From Pseudomonadota bacterium (lineage in GTDB: Bacteria; Pseudomonadota; Alphaproteobacteria; Acetobacterales; Acetobacteraceae): DNA of 6,015 nucleotides. Below the pieces are notes generated by a model that worked only from the letters and a program-made list of their open reading frames with translations, was not told the DNA's origin and made no database searches. Numbering within the stretch: position 1 is the first letter of the stretch; each line of letters opens with the position of its first letter. Shown here piece by piece: positions 1 to 5,111 of this stretch. Both the position numbers and the translations under genes were made by a program. The stretch lies in NCBI GenBank assembly GCA_021845835.1, contig JAJZVE010000310.1:1-6015 (forward strand), read 5' to 3'.

Positions 1-166
1 GGACGGCACGCCGTTCATCAGCACCGGCGTCGCCACCGTCACCACCGCCGAGGAAGCCGTCGCCGCGCACCAGCGTGTCGCCGAATCGCTGTGGCGCGAC
101 GCCCTGAAAGGCGCCGCCGGTGCGGCGCGGCTGCGCCAGTTGCTGGCCGAGCACGCGACGGGCTGA
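1..166 (+). CDS. C-terminal end of an unidentified protein (partial, cut by the window start)
   Basis: An open frame enters from the left edge (first full codon at base 2) and ends at TGA 164-166, giving 54 visible residues. It starts DGTPFISTGVATV and ends with the helix-like stretch RLRQLLAEHATG. Codons are consistently G/C-ending, as in the certain genes of this window, which supports real coding. The visible part looks like a short beta segment (PFISTGVATV), then TTAEE and two amphipathic helices rich in Ala, Arg and Leu. I do not recognise the family. The pattern of a strand, an 'edge' of acidic residues and two terminal helices is loosely like the C-terminus of DUF5753-type regulators, but that is only a resemblance. 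No function is assigned. Confidence 0.7.
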   Translation, partial: DGTPFISTGVATVTTAEEAVAAHQRVAESLWRDALKGAAGAARLRQLLAEHATG

Positions 167-306
167 TTAGTCGGGCTGGCGAAAAAAGGGCGATCGACCG
201 GCCCGCTCGTTCATTCGCGCCGATAGCGGCTGGCGTGCGGCGGGGGTGCGGCCGAACGTGAACAATTCCGCGTGTTGCAAAGGAATTCGATGACGCGCCG
301 GAGGCG

Positions 307-358
307 AATTGGTGGATGCGTTATCATCGCGGTCTAATCGCGAAGTGATGAACCAATT
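307..358. repeat. Long imperfect inverted repeat / hairpin
   Basis: Outer arms AATTGGT (307-313) and ACCAATT (352-358) are perfect complements. Inside them, TTATCATCGCG (321-331) pairs with CGCG (339-342), A343 and TGATGA (346-351). This leaves a two-base bulge (344-345), one T-G pair and a seven-base loop (332-338). Bases 314-320 on the left arm are unpaired. In all about 18 pairs can form. It ends 13 bases before the FNR-type palindrome. It has no clean T-run on either strand, so it is not a standard intrinsic terminator. It could be a regulator-binding region, a cruciform or part of an RNA; the sequence does not decide. Confidence 0.5.
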
Positions 359-371
359 ATTCTGTTCGCTG

Positions 372-385
372 TTGATCTGCATCAA
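372..385. promoter_or_regulatory. FNR/Anr/FixK-family binding site (perfect TTGAT-N4-ATCAA)
   Basis: The 14 bases read TTGATCTGCATCAA, an exact match to the FNR consensus TTGAT-N4-ATCAA. Proteins of the CRP/FNR superfamily (FNR, Anr, FnrL, FixK, Dnr) bind such sites to switch genes under low oxygen or nitric oxide. The palindrome lies in an intergenic gap, 128 bases before the ATG of the entericidin-like gene, and no other gene start is closer. A possible -10-like element, TATAGA at 418-423, would put the site near -50. That is not the ideal -41.5 of class II activation, so the promoter geometry is uncertain. The match is seen directly; the regulation is inferred. Confidence 0.65.
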
Positions 386-500
386 GTGGACGGCCGCGCA
401 TCCCGCTCAGTGTCCAATATAGATCGCTACTGCAGGTGTTCTGCGAAGCACCCTCTTCCCCGGCAACGCGCATCTGCAGACACGGTTTTTCGACACGCAG

Positions 501-506
501 AAAGGG
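501..506 (+). promoter_or_regulatory. Ribosome binding site of the entericidin-like gene
   Basis: AAAGGG lies seven bases before the ATG at 514. It supports the 50-residue form over the longer frame that opens at 436. Confidence 0.6.
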
Positions 507-513
507 CTTGACG

Positions 514-666
514 ATGTACAGAAAATTCCTCCTCGGTCTCGCAATCCTGGCGCTTGCCGCCGCGGCGCCGCTGCTCAGCGCCTGCAATACCACCGCCGGC
601 GCAGGAAAGGACATCTCCGCCGCCGGTCAGGCCATCGACAAGTCTGCCACGGAGCACACGCCCTGA
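514..666 (+). CDS. Entericidin A/B-family small lipoprotein
   Basis: This 50-residue protein begins with a lipoprotein signal peptide: MYRK, a hydrophobic run (FLLGLAILALAAAAP) and the lipobox LSAC with Cys24. The mature part, CNTTAGAGKDISAAGQAIDK, carries the family hallmark of C-N-T-T-x-G-x-GKDI followed by a small Gly/Ala-rich amphipathic helix. Entericidins are tiny lipoproteins anchored in the envelope. In enteric bacteria EcnA and EcnB form an antidote/toxin pair linked to programmed lysis under stress; in alphaproteobacteria single copies are common and their role is unclear. The ATG at 514 is chosen because AAAGGG (501-506) sits seven bases upstream and the signal peptide starts there; an in-frame ATG at 436 would add a non-signal leader. 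No second entericidin is visible. Likely controlled by the upstream FNR-type site. Confidence 0.88.
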   Translation: MYRKFLLGLAILALAAAAPLLSACNTTAGAGKDISAAGQAIDKSATEHTP

Positions 667-757
667 TCGCCTGCCGTTTGATTTACACCCAGATCTCGCA
701 ACCGATGGGACAATAGTTCCCGCCATAATGTGCCGATAGCAACAACCAATATCTGCC

Positions 758-946
758 ATAAGTGCCATTCTCATCATCATCGTGCTGCTGCTACTGTTTG
801 GCGGCGGCGGTGGTTACTACGGCTACAATCGCTATGGAGGGCGCGGGGTCGGCGGCGTCCTCAACCTCGTCGTCCTGGTCCTGATCGTCCTCTGGCTCCT
901 TGGCGCACTCAGCGGCCTCCATTTCAATCGCCCAATGATGCCATAA
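758..946 (+). CDS. Small Gly/Tyr-rich two-segment membrane peptide, DUF3309-like; start codon unclear
   Basis: The frame ending at TAA 944-946 encodes a hydrophobic segment (SAILIIIVLLLLF), a Gly/Tyr/Arg hinge (GGGGYYGYNRYGGRGVGG), a second hydrophobic segment (VLNLVVLVLIVLWLLGAL) and a short tail ending NRPMMP. Small peptides of this layout, about 50-60 residues and often annotated DUF3309, are common in proteobacteria; no function is established. The natural N-terminus (I/M-S-A-I-L-I-I-I) coincides with ATA at 758, not ATG. The only conventional start after the in-frame TAG at 737-739 is GTG at 782, which would cut off most of the first membrane segment. No clear ribosome binding site precedes either. 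The gene therefore uses ATA, uses GTG 782 in a shortened form, or has lost its start. The family call rests on layout, not a search. Confidence 0.55.
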   Translation: MSAILIIIVLLLLFGGGGGYYGYNRYGGRGVGGVLNLVVLVLIVLWLLGALSGLHFNRPMMP

Positions 947-963
947 GGTTGATGCATAAGGGT

Positions 964-986
964 CATGGGCGTTCATCGCGCCCATG
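964..986 (+). repeat. Perfect 8-bp stem-loop between two small genes
   Basis: CATGGGCG (964-971) and CGCCCATG (979-986) are exact complements around a seven-base loop. The hairpin lies 18 bases after the TAA of the DUF3309-like gene and 56 bases before the next start. There is no T-run after it, so it is a weak candidate for an intrinsic terminator. It could stabilise an mRNA 3' end or separate expression of the flanking genes. Confidence 0.4.
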
Positions 987-1031
987 CTCACAGGCTTCGA
1001 CGCGACGGTGTCGGCCGTCGCGTCGTTCACT

Positions 1032-1036
1032 GGAGG
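1032..1036 (+). promoter_or_regulatory. Ribosome binding site that selects the GTG start at 1042
   Basis: GGAGG is followed by five bases (CTTTC) and GTG at 1042. The in-frame ATG at 1057 would be 20 bases away, too far for this site. Confidence 0.65.
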
Positions 1037-1041
1037 CTTTC

Positions 1042-1281
1042 GTGGCTCGTGCGGCAATGAGTGTATTGACGATCAGCGGGGCGGTTCTGGTTCTTGTCGG
1101 GCTGCTCGGGTTCGCGATCCCCATGTTCAAGACCCACCAGACCAAGGACGTGGCCAAGGTCGGAGACCTGAAGCTTCAGACGACGGAAGAGACTTCGTAC
1201 ATCATCCCTGCGTTCCTTAGCGGAGGCGCTTTGGTTCCCGGGATCATATTGATCGGAGCAGGGTTCTATCGGAAGCGTTAA
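1042..1281 (+). CDS. Small two-helix inner-membrane protein of unknown function
   Basis: With the GTG start this is a 79-residue protein. Two membrane segments are clear: residues about 7-27 (SVLTISGAVLVLVGLLGFAI) and about 53-74 (IIPAFLSGGALVPGIILIGA). A polar loop of about 25 residues between them contains KTHQTKDVAKVGDLKLQTTE, and the protein ends in a basic tail, FYRKR. The loop pattern 'D-V-x-K-x-G-x-L-x-L' between two helices recurs in small bacterial membrane proteins of unknown function (sometimes annotated DUF3185-like); I cannot confirm a family. GTG 1042 is preferred because of the GGAGG at 1032-1036; ATG 1057 would give 74 residues and the same two helices. It is the third small envelope protein in a row on this strand and ends facing infC. 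Confidence 0.8.
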   Translation: MARAAMSVLTISGAVLVLVGLLGFAIPMFKTHQTKDVAKVGDLKLQTTEETSYIIPAFLSGGALVPGIILIGAGFYRKR

Positions 1282-1578
1282 AGCGGCAGCCGATCGGGTT
1301 CGAGCCGGCGCGTAACTCCGGCCGTTGCTGCTGGCGGCGTGGTCGTTGCTGACCGTGAGCACCATGAGCTGCTCCAGCGTCATGCCGTCCTCGGCATGGA
1401 CGTCGAGGAACCTGGCGCCGGACGTGGGCGCCGGCGTGGCATCGGAAATGGGCATCCCCGAACAGAACGAGGCGCCGTGCGAAGCCGTAGCGGCGCCGAA
1501 TAATAATGCAAACCTGTTGCAAGAATCCGGCGGCGCCGCCGCGCCCGCCGGAACGGCCCCGCCGCCTTCGCAATCATC
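1282..1578. other. Convergent intergenic region, no gene called
   Basis: This gap separates the plus-strand small genes from the minus-strand operon. A five-pair stem, GCCGG (1304-1308) with CCGGC (1318-1322), lies shortly after the plus-strand stop but lacks a T-run. The infC-side hairpin is listed separately. The part from about 1318 to 1455 has G/C-biased third positions in a minus frame continuous with infC (after its stop) and equally in the antiparallel plus frame from TTG 1325. Neither frame has a ribosome binding site or a recognisable protein. Confidence 0.5.
1521..1552 (-). terminator. Putative intrinsic terminator of the infC operon
   Basis: Read on the minus strand, TCCGGCGG (1552-1545) pairs with CCGCCGGA (1533-1526) across an 11-base GC-rich loop, followed by TTCTT (1525-1521). 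It begins 26 bases past the infC stop. The eight-pair GC-rich stem is strong, but the T-tract is short and interrupted, so termination may be partial. Confidence 0.45.
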
Positions 1579-2115
1579 TCAGCGCGGCGTCAGCACCATC
1601 ACCATCTGGCGGTTTTCCATGCGTGGCATCTGCTCGATCTTCACCGCCGCGTCCATGTCGCTGCGGATGCGCTCCAGCACCTTCACGCCGATGTCCTGGT
1701 GCGCCATCTCGCGCCCGCGGAAGCGCAGCGTCACCTTGACCTTGTCGCCTTCCTCGATGAACGACTTCATGGCGCGCAGCTTCACCTGATAGTCATTCTC
1801 GTCGATGTTCGGTCGGACCTTGACCTCTTTGATCTCGATGACCTTTTGTTTCTTCTTGGCTTCGTTTTTCTTCTTCTGCTGCTCGTACTTGAACTTGCCG
1901 AAGTCTAGAATTTTCACGACAGGCGGTTCGGCGTTCGGGCTGATCTCCAGCAGGTCCAGCCCCACGGAGAAGGCGCGGTGCAGCGCCTCGCGTGCGGTCA
2001 TCACGCCCTGCATCTCGCCGTCCTGGTCGATCAGCCGCACCTGCGGGGAGCGGATATCCTCGTTCACGCGGGGCCCGTCGCGGGTCGGCGGAGCGGGCAA
2101 GGGTCCTCTGGCTAT
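1579..2115 (-). CDS. infC: Translation initiation factor IF-3, with ATA start
   Basis: IF-3 binds the 30S subunit, keeps it apart from 50S and checks the start-codon/initiator-tRNA pairing. The 178-residue protein shows the N-domain (about 14-80: [43 protein letters not shown]), a lysine-rich linker (81-91) and the C-domain (92-178: [30 protein letters not shown], ending MVLTPR). Length is normal for the family. The N-terminus [14 protein letters not shown] needs ATA at 2115-2113, preceded five bases upstream by AGGAGA (2126-2121). A TTG at 2100 would drop five residues; it has AGAGGA only three bases upstream. infC uses rare start codons (AUU in E. coli) for autoregulation, because IF-3 discriminates against them, so ATA fits. 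It lies 111 bases after thrS, probably in the same operon. Confidence 0.95.
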   Translation of the reverse strand: MARGPLPAPPTRDGPRVNEDIRSPQVRLIDQDGEMQGVMTAREALHRAFSVGLDLLEISPNAEPPVVKILDFGKFKYEQQKKKNEAKKKQKVIEIKEVKVRPNIDENDYQVKLRAMKSFIEEGDKVKVTLRFRGREMAHQDIGVKVLERIRSDMDAAVKIEQMPRMENRQMVMVLTPR

Positions 2116-2120
2116 GGGTA

Positions 2121-2126
2121 TCTCCT
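2121..2126 (-). promoter_or_regulatory. Ribosome binding site that supports the ATA start of infC
   Basis: Read on the minus strand, AGGAGA is followed by TACCC and then ATA at 2115. The match and five-base spacing are good, which favours ATA over the downstream TTG at 2100. Confidence 0.65.
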
Positions 2127-2144
2127 ATGGCTGTTACAGTTCCG

Positions 2145-2165
2145 GCCCGCGGCGGCACGGCGGGC
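2145..2165 (-). repeat. Hairpin in the thrS-infC gap
   Basis: On the minus strand GCCCGC (2165-2160) can pair with GCGGGC (2150-2145) around a nine-base loop. It ends about 30 bases before the infC start and has no T-run. It may be an mRNA leader structure for infC, but GC-rich six-pair stems are common by chance here. Confidence 0.25.
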
Positions 2166-2226
2166 ACCGTGCGCACGCAGGCATGCAAGGCGAGCTTGGC
2201 GCAACCGGGCGCGCCGGATCAAGGGC

Positions 2227-4170
2227 TTAGGCGGCGATGGCCGGTTTCTCCCGTAGATCGGGTGGCGTCGCCTCGGCTGCAAGACGGGAGACGGCCTCGG
2301 CGAGCGGCAACACCTCCTGCACTTCACCGCCCAGACGGCGCAGCGCGACCGTGCGCGCCGCCGCCTCCTGGCGGCCGACCACCAGGATCAGCGGCACGTG
2401 CGCCAGGCTGTGCTCGCGGATCTTGGCGTTGATCTTTTCGCGGCCAGCGTCGACCGCGACCGTCAGGCCGGCGGCGCGCAGCCGCGCCGCCACCTCCTCC
2501 GCATAGGCGTCGGCATCCGACACGATGGTCGCCACCACCGCCTGCACCGGCGCGAGCCAGAGCGGGAAGCGGCCGGCGTATTGCTCGATCAGGATGCCGA
2601 GGAAGCGTTCGAAGCTGCCCAGGATGGCGCGGTGCAGCATCACCGGCCGATGGCGCGCGCCATCCTCGGCCACGTAATCGGCATCGAGTCGCTCGGGGAG
2701 AACAAAGTCCACCTGCAGCGTGCCGCATTGCCAGTCGCGCCCGATCGCGTCGCGCAGCACGAATTCCAGCTTCGGGCCGTAGAACGCACCCTCGCCCGGA
2801 TTGAGTTCGTAGGCGACGCCGGCGGTGGCGCAGGCCTCGCGCAGCGCCGCCTCGGCGCGGTCCCAGGTTGCGTCGGAGCCGGCGCGCACGGCGGGCCGGT
2901 CGGAGAACTTGACGCGGAACGTCTCGAAGCCGAAGTCGCGGTAGATCGAGGACAGCAGGTCCACGAACCGCACCGTCTCGGGCGCGATCTGCGCCTCGGT
3001 GCAGAAGATGTGCGCGTCGTCCTGCGTGAACGCGCGCACGCGCATGATGCCGTGCAGCGCGCCCGACGGCTCGTAGCGGTGGCAGGCGCCGAACTCCGCC
3101 ATGCGCAGCGGGAGTTCACGATAGCTGCGCACGCCCTGGCGGAAGATCTGCACGTGGCACGGGCAGCTCATCGGCTTCAGCGCCAGCACCCGGTCCTCGT
3201 CCTCGACGCGGGCGATGAACATGTGCTCGCGGAATTTTTCCCAATGCCCGGAAGCTTCCCAGAGCGACCGATCCACCAGTTGCGGCGTGCGCACCTCATC
3301 ATAGCCGGCGGCATCGAGGCGGCGGCGCATATAGGCTTCCGCGGTGCGATACAGGCACCACCCTTTCGGGTGCCAGAACACGCTGCCGGGCGCTTCCTCC
3401 TGCAGATGGAACAGGCCCATCTCGCGCCCGATGCGGCGATGGTCGCGCCGCTCCGCCTCCTCCAGCATGTGAAGATAGGCGTCCAGCTCCTTCTGGTCGC
3501 GCCAGGCGGTGCCGTAGATGCGCGACAGCATCGGGTTGCGGTGGTCGCCGCGCCAGTAGGCGCCGGCCACCTTCATCAGCCTGAACGCGGTGCCGACATC
3601 GCCGGTCGCGCGCATATGCGGGCCGCGGCACAGGTCAATCCATTCGCCCTGGGTGTAGAGCGTGATGGTCTCGTGTTCCGGCAGGTCGCGGATCAGCTCG
3701 GCCTTGAAGCGTTCGCCGCGGCCCTCGAAGAAGGCGATGGCGGCGTCGCGGTCCCACGCCTGCCGCGCGAACGGGGCGTTGCGCGCCACGATCTCGCGCA
3801 TCTTCGCCTCGATGGCCGGGAAATCCTCCGTCGTGAACGGCTGGTCGCGGTGGAAGTCGTAGTAGAAGCCGTTCTCGATCGCCGGGCCGATCGTCACCTG
3901 CGTGCCGGGATAGAGCGCCTGCACGGCTTCCGCCAGCACATGCGCCGCATCGTGGCGGATCAGAATGAGCGCGTCCGGGTCGCGCCTGGTGACAAACACG
4001 ACGCCGGCGTCGCGGTCGATCTCGGTTGCAAGATCAACGAGTTTGCCGTCGAGCTTCATGGCGAGGGCCGCGCGGGCGAGGCCGGGGCCGATCGCGTCCG
4101 CCACCGTGGTGCCCGTGACCGGCCCGTCGAAGCGGCGCACGGAGCCGTCGGGCAGGGTGATGGCGGGCAT
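2227..4170 (-). CDS. thrS: Threonyl-tRNA synthetase
   Basis: This cytosolic class II synthetase charges tRNA-Thr with threonine and clears mischarged Ser-tRNA-Thr. At 647 residues it is full length. Order: TGS domain (about 1-62); editing domain with HDAAH (His73, His77) and CRGPH (Cys181, His185), the four editing-site residues of the family; catalytic core with SCPCH (Cys336), TQDDAH (His387) and HRAILGS (His513), matching the three zinc ligands that recognise threonine; motif 2 around [19 protein letters not shown] (357-374); and a C-terminal anticodon-binding domain (about 540-640). SCPCH replaces the more usual NCPGH, but the Cys ligand is kept. ATG 4170 is chosen because GAGGA (4180-4176) sits five bases upstream and the TGS domain begins at once. 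It follows the GT9 gene by 50 bases. Confidence 0.98.
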   Translation of the reverse strand: MPAITLPDGSVRRFDGPVTGTTVADAIGPGLARAALAMKLDGKLVDLATEIDRDAGVVFVTRRDPDALILIRHDAAHVLAEAVQALYPGTQVTIGPAIENGFYYDFHRDQPFTTEDFPAIEAKMREIVARNAPFARQAWDRDAAIAFFEGRGERFKAELIRDLPEHETITLYTQGEWIDLCRGPHMRATGDVGTAFRLMKVAGAYWRGDHRNPMLSRIYGTAWRDQKELDAYLHMLEEAERRDHRRIGREMGLFHLQEEAPGSVFWHPKGWCLYRTAEAYMRRRLDAAGYDEVRTPQLVDRSLWEASGHWEKFREHMFIARVEDEDRVLALKPMSCPCHVQIFRQGVRSYRELPLRMAEFGACHRYEPSGALHGIMRVRAFTQDDAHIFCTEAQIAPETVRFVDLLSSIYRDFGFETFRVKFSDRPAVRAGSDATWDRAEAALREACATAGVAYELNPGEGAFYGPKLEFVLRDAIGRDWQCGTLQVDFVLPERLDADYVAEDGARHRPVMLHRAILGSFERFLGILIEQYAGRFPLWLAPVQAVVATIVSDADAYAEEVAARLRAAGLTVAVDAGREKINAKIREHSLAHVPLILVVGRQEAAARTVALRRLGGEVQEVLPLAEAVSRLAAEATPPDLREKPAIAA

Positions 4171-4220
4171 TGCGGTCCTCGTGTGGTGGGGCGGGTGGCA
4201 AACGGGCGCTGTCTATGGCG

Positions 4221-5111
4221 TCAGGGCAGCGACGCCGCAACCCTCGCGACCGGCAGGTCGGCCAGATCGGGCGCGCGCAGCACGGTCGGCCAGGCGCCGC
4301 CGGGACCGCGCGGGGCGGTCAGCGCCGGGTCGCTCTCGGCCGAGAACAGCACCACGGACGGACAGCCGACGGCCGCGATCAGGTGCATCGGTCCGGTATC
4401 GTTGCCGACCGCAAGCGCGGCGCCGCGCGCCAGCGTCGCGATGTCGGCGAGGCTGGTGCGGCCGGTGAGGTCGCGGGCAGCGGGGATCGCGGCGGCGAGC
4501 GGTGATTCGGCCTGCGTCCCAAGCACGACCGGCGTGACGCCGCGCCGCACGAGGGTATCGGCCAGTTCTGCGAAGCGCACGGCCGGCCACCGCTTCGCCG
4601 GCCGGTGCGGCGCGGCGCCGGGGACCAGCAGCGCATAAGGCCTGGGCAGATCGAACGCGGCACCGTCCAGCCAGGACAGGTCCGGCGCCGGGAACGTGGT
4701 GATGCCGGCCATCTCAAGCTGTTCGCGCTGGCGTTCCAGCGTGTGCATGAAGTCGCGCCGCGGGTTGGCGTGCGGCAGCACGCAGCCGCGCGCGATGCCG
4801 GACCACGGCGGACGACCGGCAAGACGGAAGTAGCGGGACGAACGCGCAGACGTCTGAAGATCGTACACGAGGTCGTAGCCGCGCAATTGCCGCATCAGCC
4901 GCGCCAGTCCGGGCAGGTTCCACCACGCCGGCCGGTCGTCCACGTCCACGCGGTCGAACCACGGTGCGCGCCGCGCGAGGTCGGCGAACGGCGCCGTGGT
5001 CAGCAGCGCGATCCCGTCGCCCGCGTGATGCGCGCGGATAGCGGCGAAGGCGGCGAAGGAGAGCACAAGATCGCCGAGCGCGCCGAGGCGGATCACGAGG
5101 ACGCGGCGCAA
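4221..5111 (-). CDS. Glycosyltransferase family 9 (heptosyltransferase-like)
   Basis: GT9 enzymes transfer heptose or related sugars from nucleotide donors onto growing lipopolysaccharide core on the cytoplasmic face of the inner membrane. The 296-residue protein opens with MRRVLVIRLGALGDLVLS (the family's G-x-x-G-D glycine/aspartate motif, Asp14). The middle has VPGAAPHRPAKRWP (about 163-176, the PGA...KRWP donor-side motif), followed by GNDTGPMHL with Asp238 and His243, the D-x-G-x-x-H signature of heptosyltransferases. No signal peptide is seen. TTG 5111 is chosen because GGGAGG (5124-5119) is seven bases upstream and the Rossmann strand starts there; a GTG at 5097 would cut off that strand. 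The start overlaps the upstream glycosyltransferase by 19 bases, implying translational coupling. The acceptor is unknown. Confidence 0.9.
   Translation of the reverse strand: MRRVLVIRLGALGDLVLSFAAFAAIRAHHAGDGIALLTTAPFADLARRAPWFDRVDVDDRPAWWNLPGLARLMRQLRGYDLVYDLQTSARSSRYFRLAGRPPWSGIARGCVLPHANPRRDFMHTLERQREQLEMAGITTFPAPDLSWLDGAAFDLPRPYALLVPGAAPHRPAKRWPAVRFAELADTLVRRGVTPVVLGTQAESPLAAAIPAARDLTGRTSLADIATLARGAALAVGNDTGPMHLIAAVGCPSVVLFSAESDPALTAPRGPGGAWPTVLRAPDLADLPVARVAASLP

Larger units (their letters stand above)
167..513. other. 347-base intergenic region with hairpin and FNR-type site
   Basis: No convincing gene lies in this gap. It is less GC-rich than the flanking genes, especially from about 300 to 430. 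It holds an imperfect hairpin at 307-358 and an FNR/Anr/FixK-type palindrome at 372-385, both listed separately. A weaker inverted repeat, AATTCC at 264-269 with GGAATT at 282-287, is also present. An A-run at 182-187 next to GGGC(188-191)/GCCC(201-204) would read on the minus strand as a four-pair hairpin plus T-run, too weak to call a terminator. Confidence 0.6.

Noticed and set aside
167..385. 72-codon minus-strand frame in the first intergenic gap
   Set aside because: It starts with TTG inside the FNR-type palindrome, has no ribosome binding site and no recognisable feature.
682..729. Possible promoter (TTTACA at 682-687; CATAAT at 724-729) before the DUF3309-like gene
   Set aside because: The two elements are 36 bases apart, far beyond the usual 16-18, and no better -35 lies at the right distance from CATAAT.
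730..1041. N-terminal extension of the two-helix protein from GTG 730
   Set aside because: The extra region is the DUF3309-like gene read in the wrong frame, rich in Arg and Pro. GGAGG at 1032-1036 supports the start at 1042.
1292..1312. GGTTCGAGCC, resembling a tRNA T-loop
   Set aside because: The flanking bases do not form a proper five-pair T-stem, and no acceptor, D or anticodon arms are found around it.
1325..1789. 154-codon plus-strand frame with a signal-like start
   Set aside because: It runs 211 bases antisense into infC, has no ribosome binding site, and its codon bias is explained by sharing third positions with the infC frame. Kept only as a finding.
2398..4638. Open plus-strand frame of 746 codons
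   Set aside because: It is antisense to thrS and part of the GT9 gene, both certain. The translation is low-complexity in Arg, Ala, Gly and His with no domain; such frames arise from high third-position GC.
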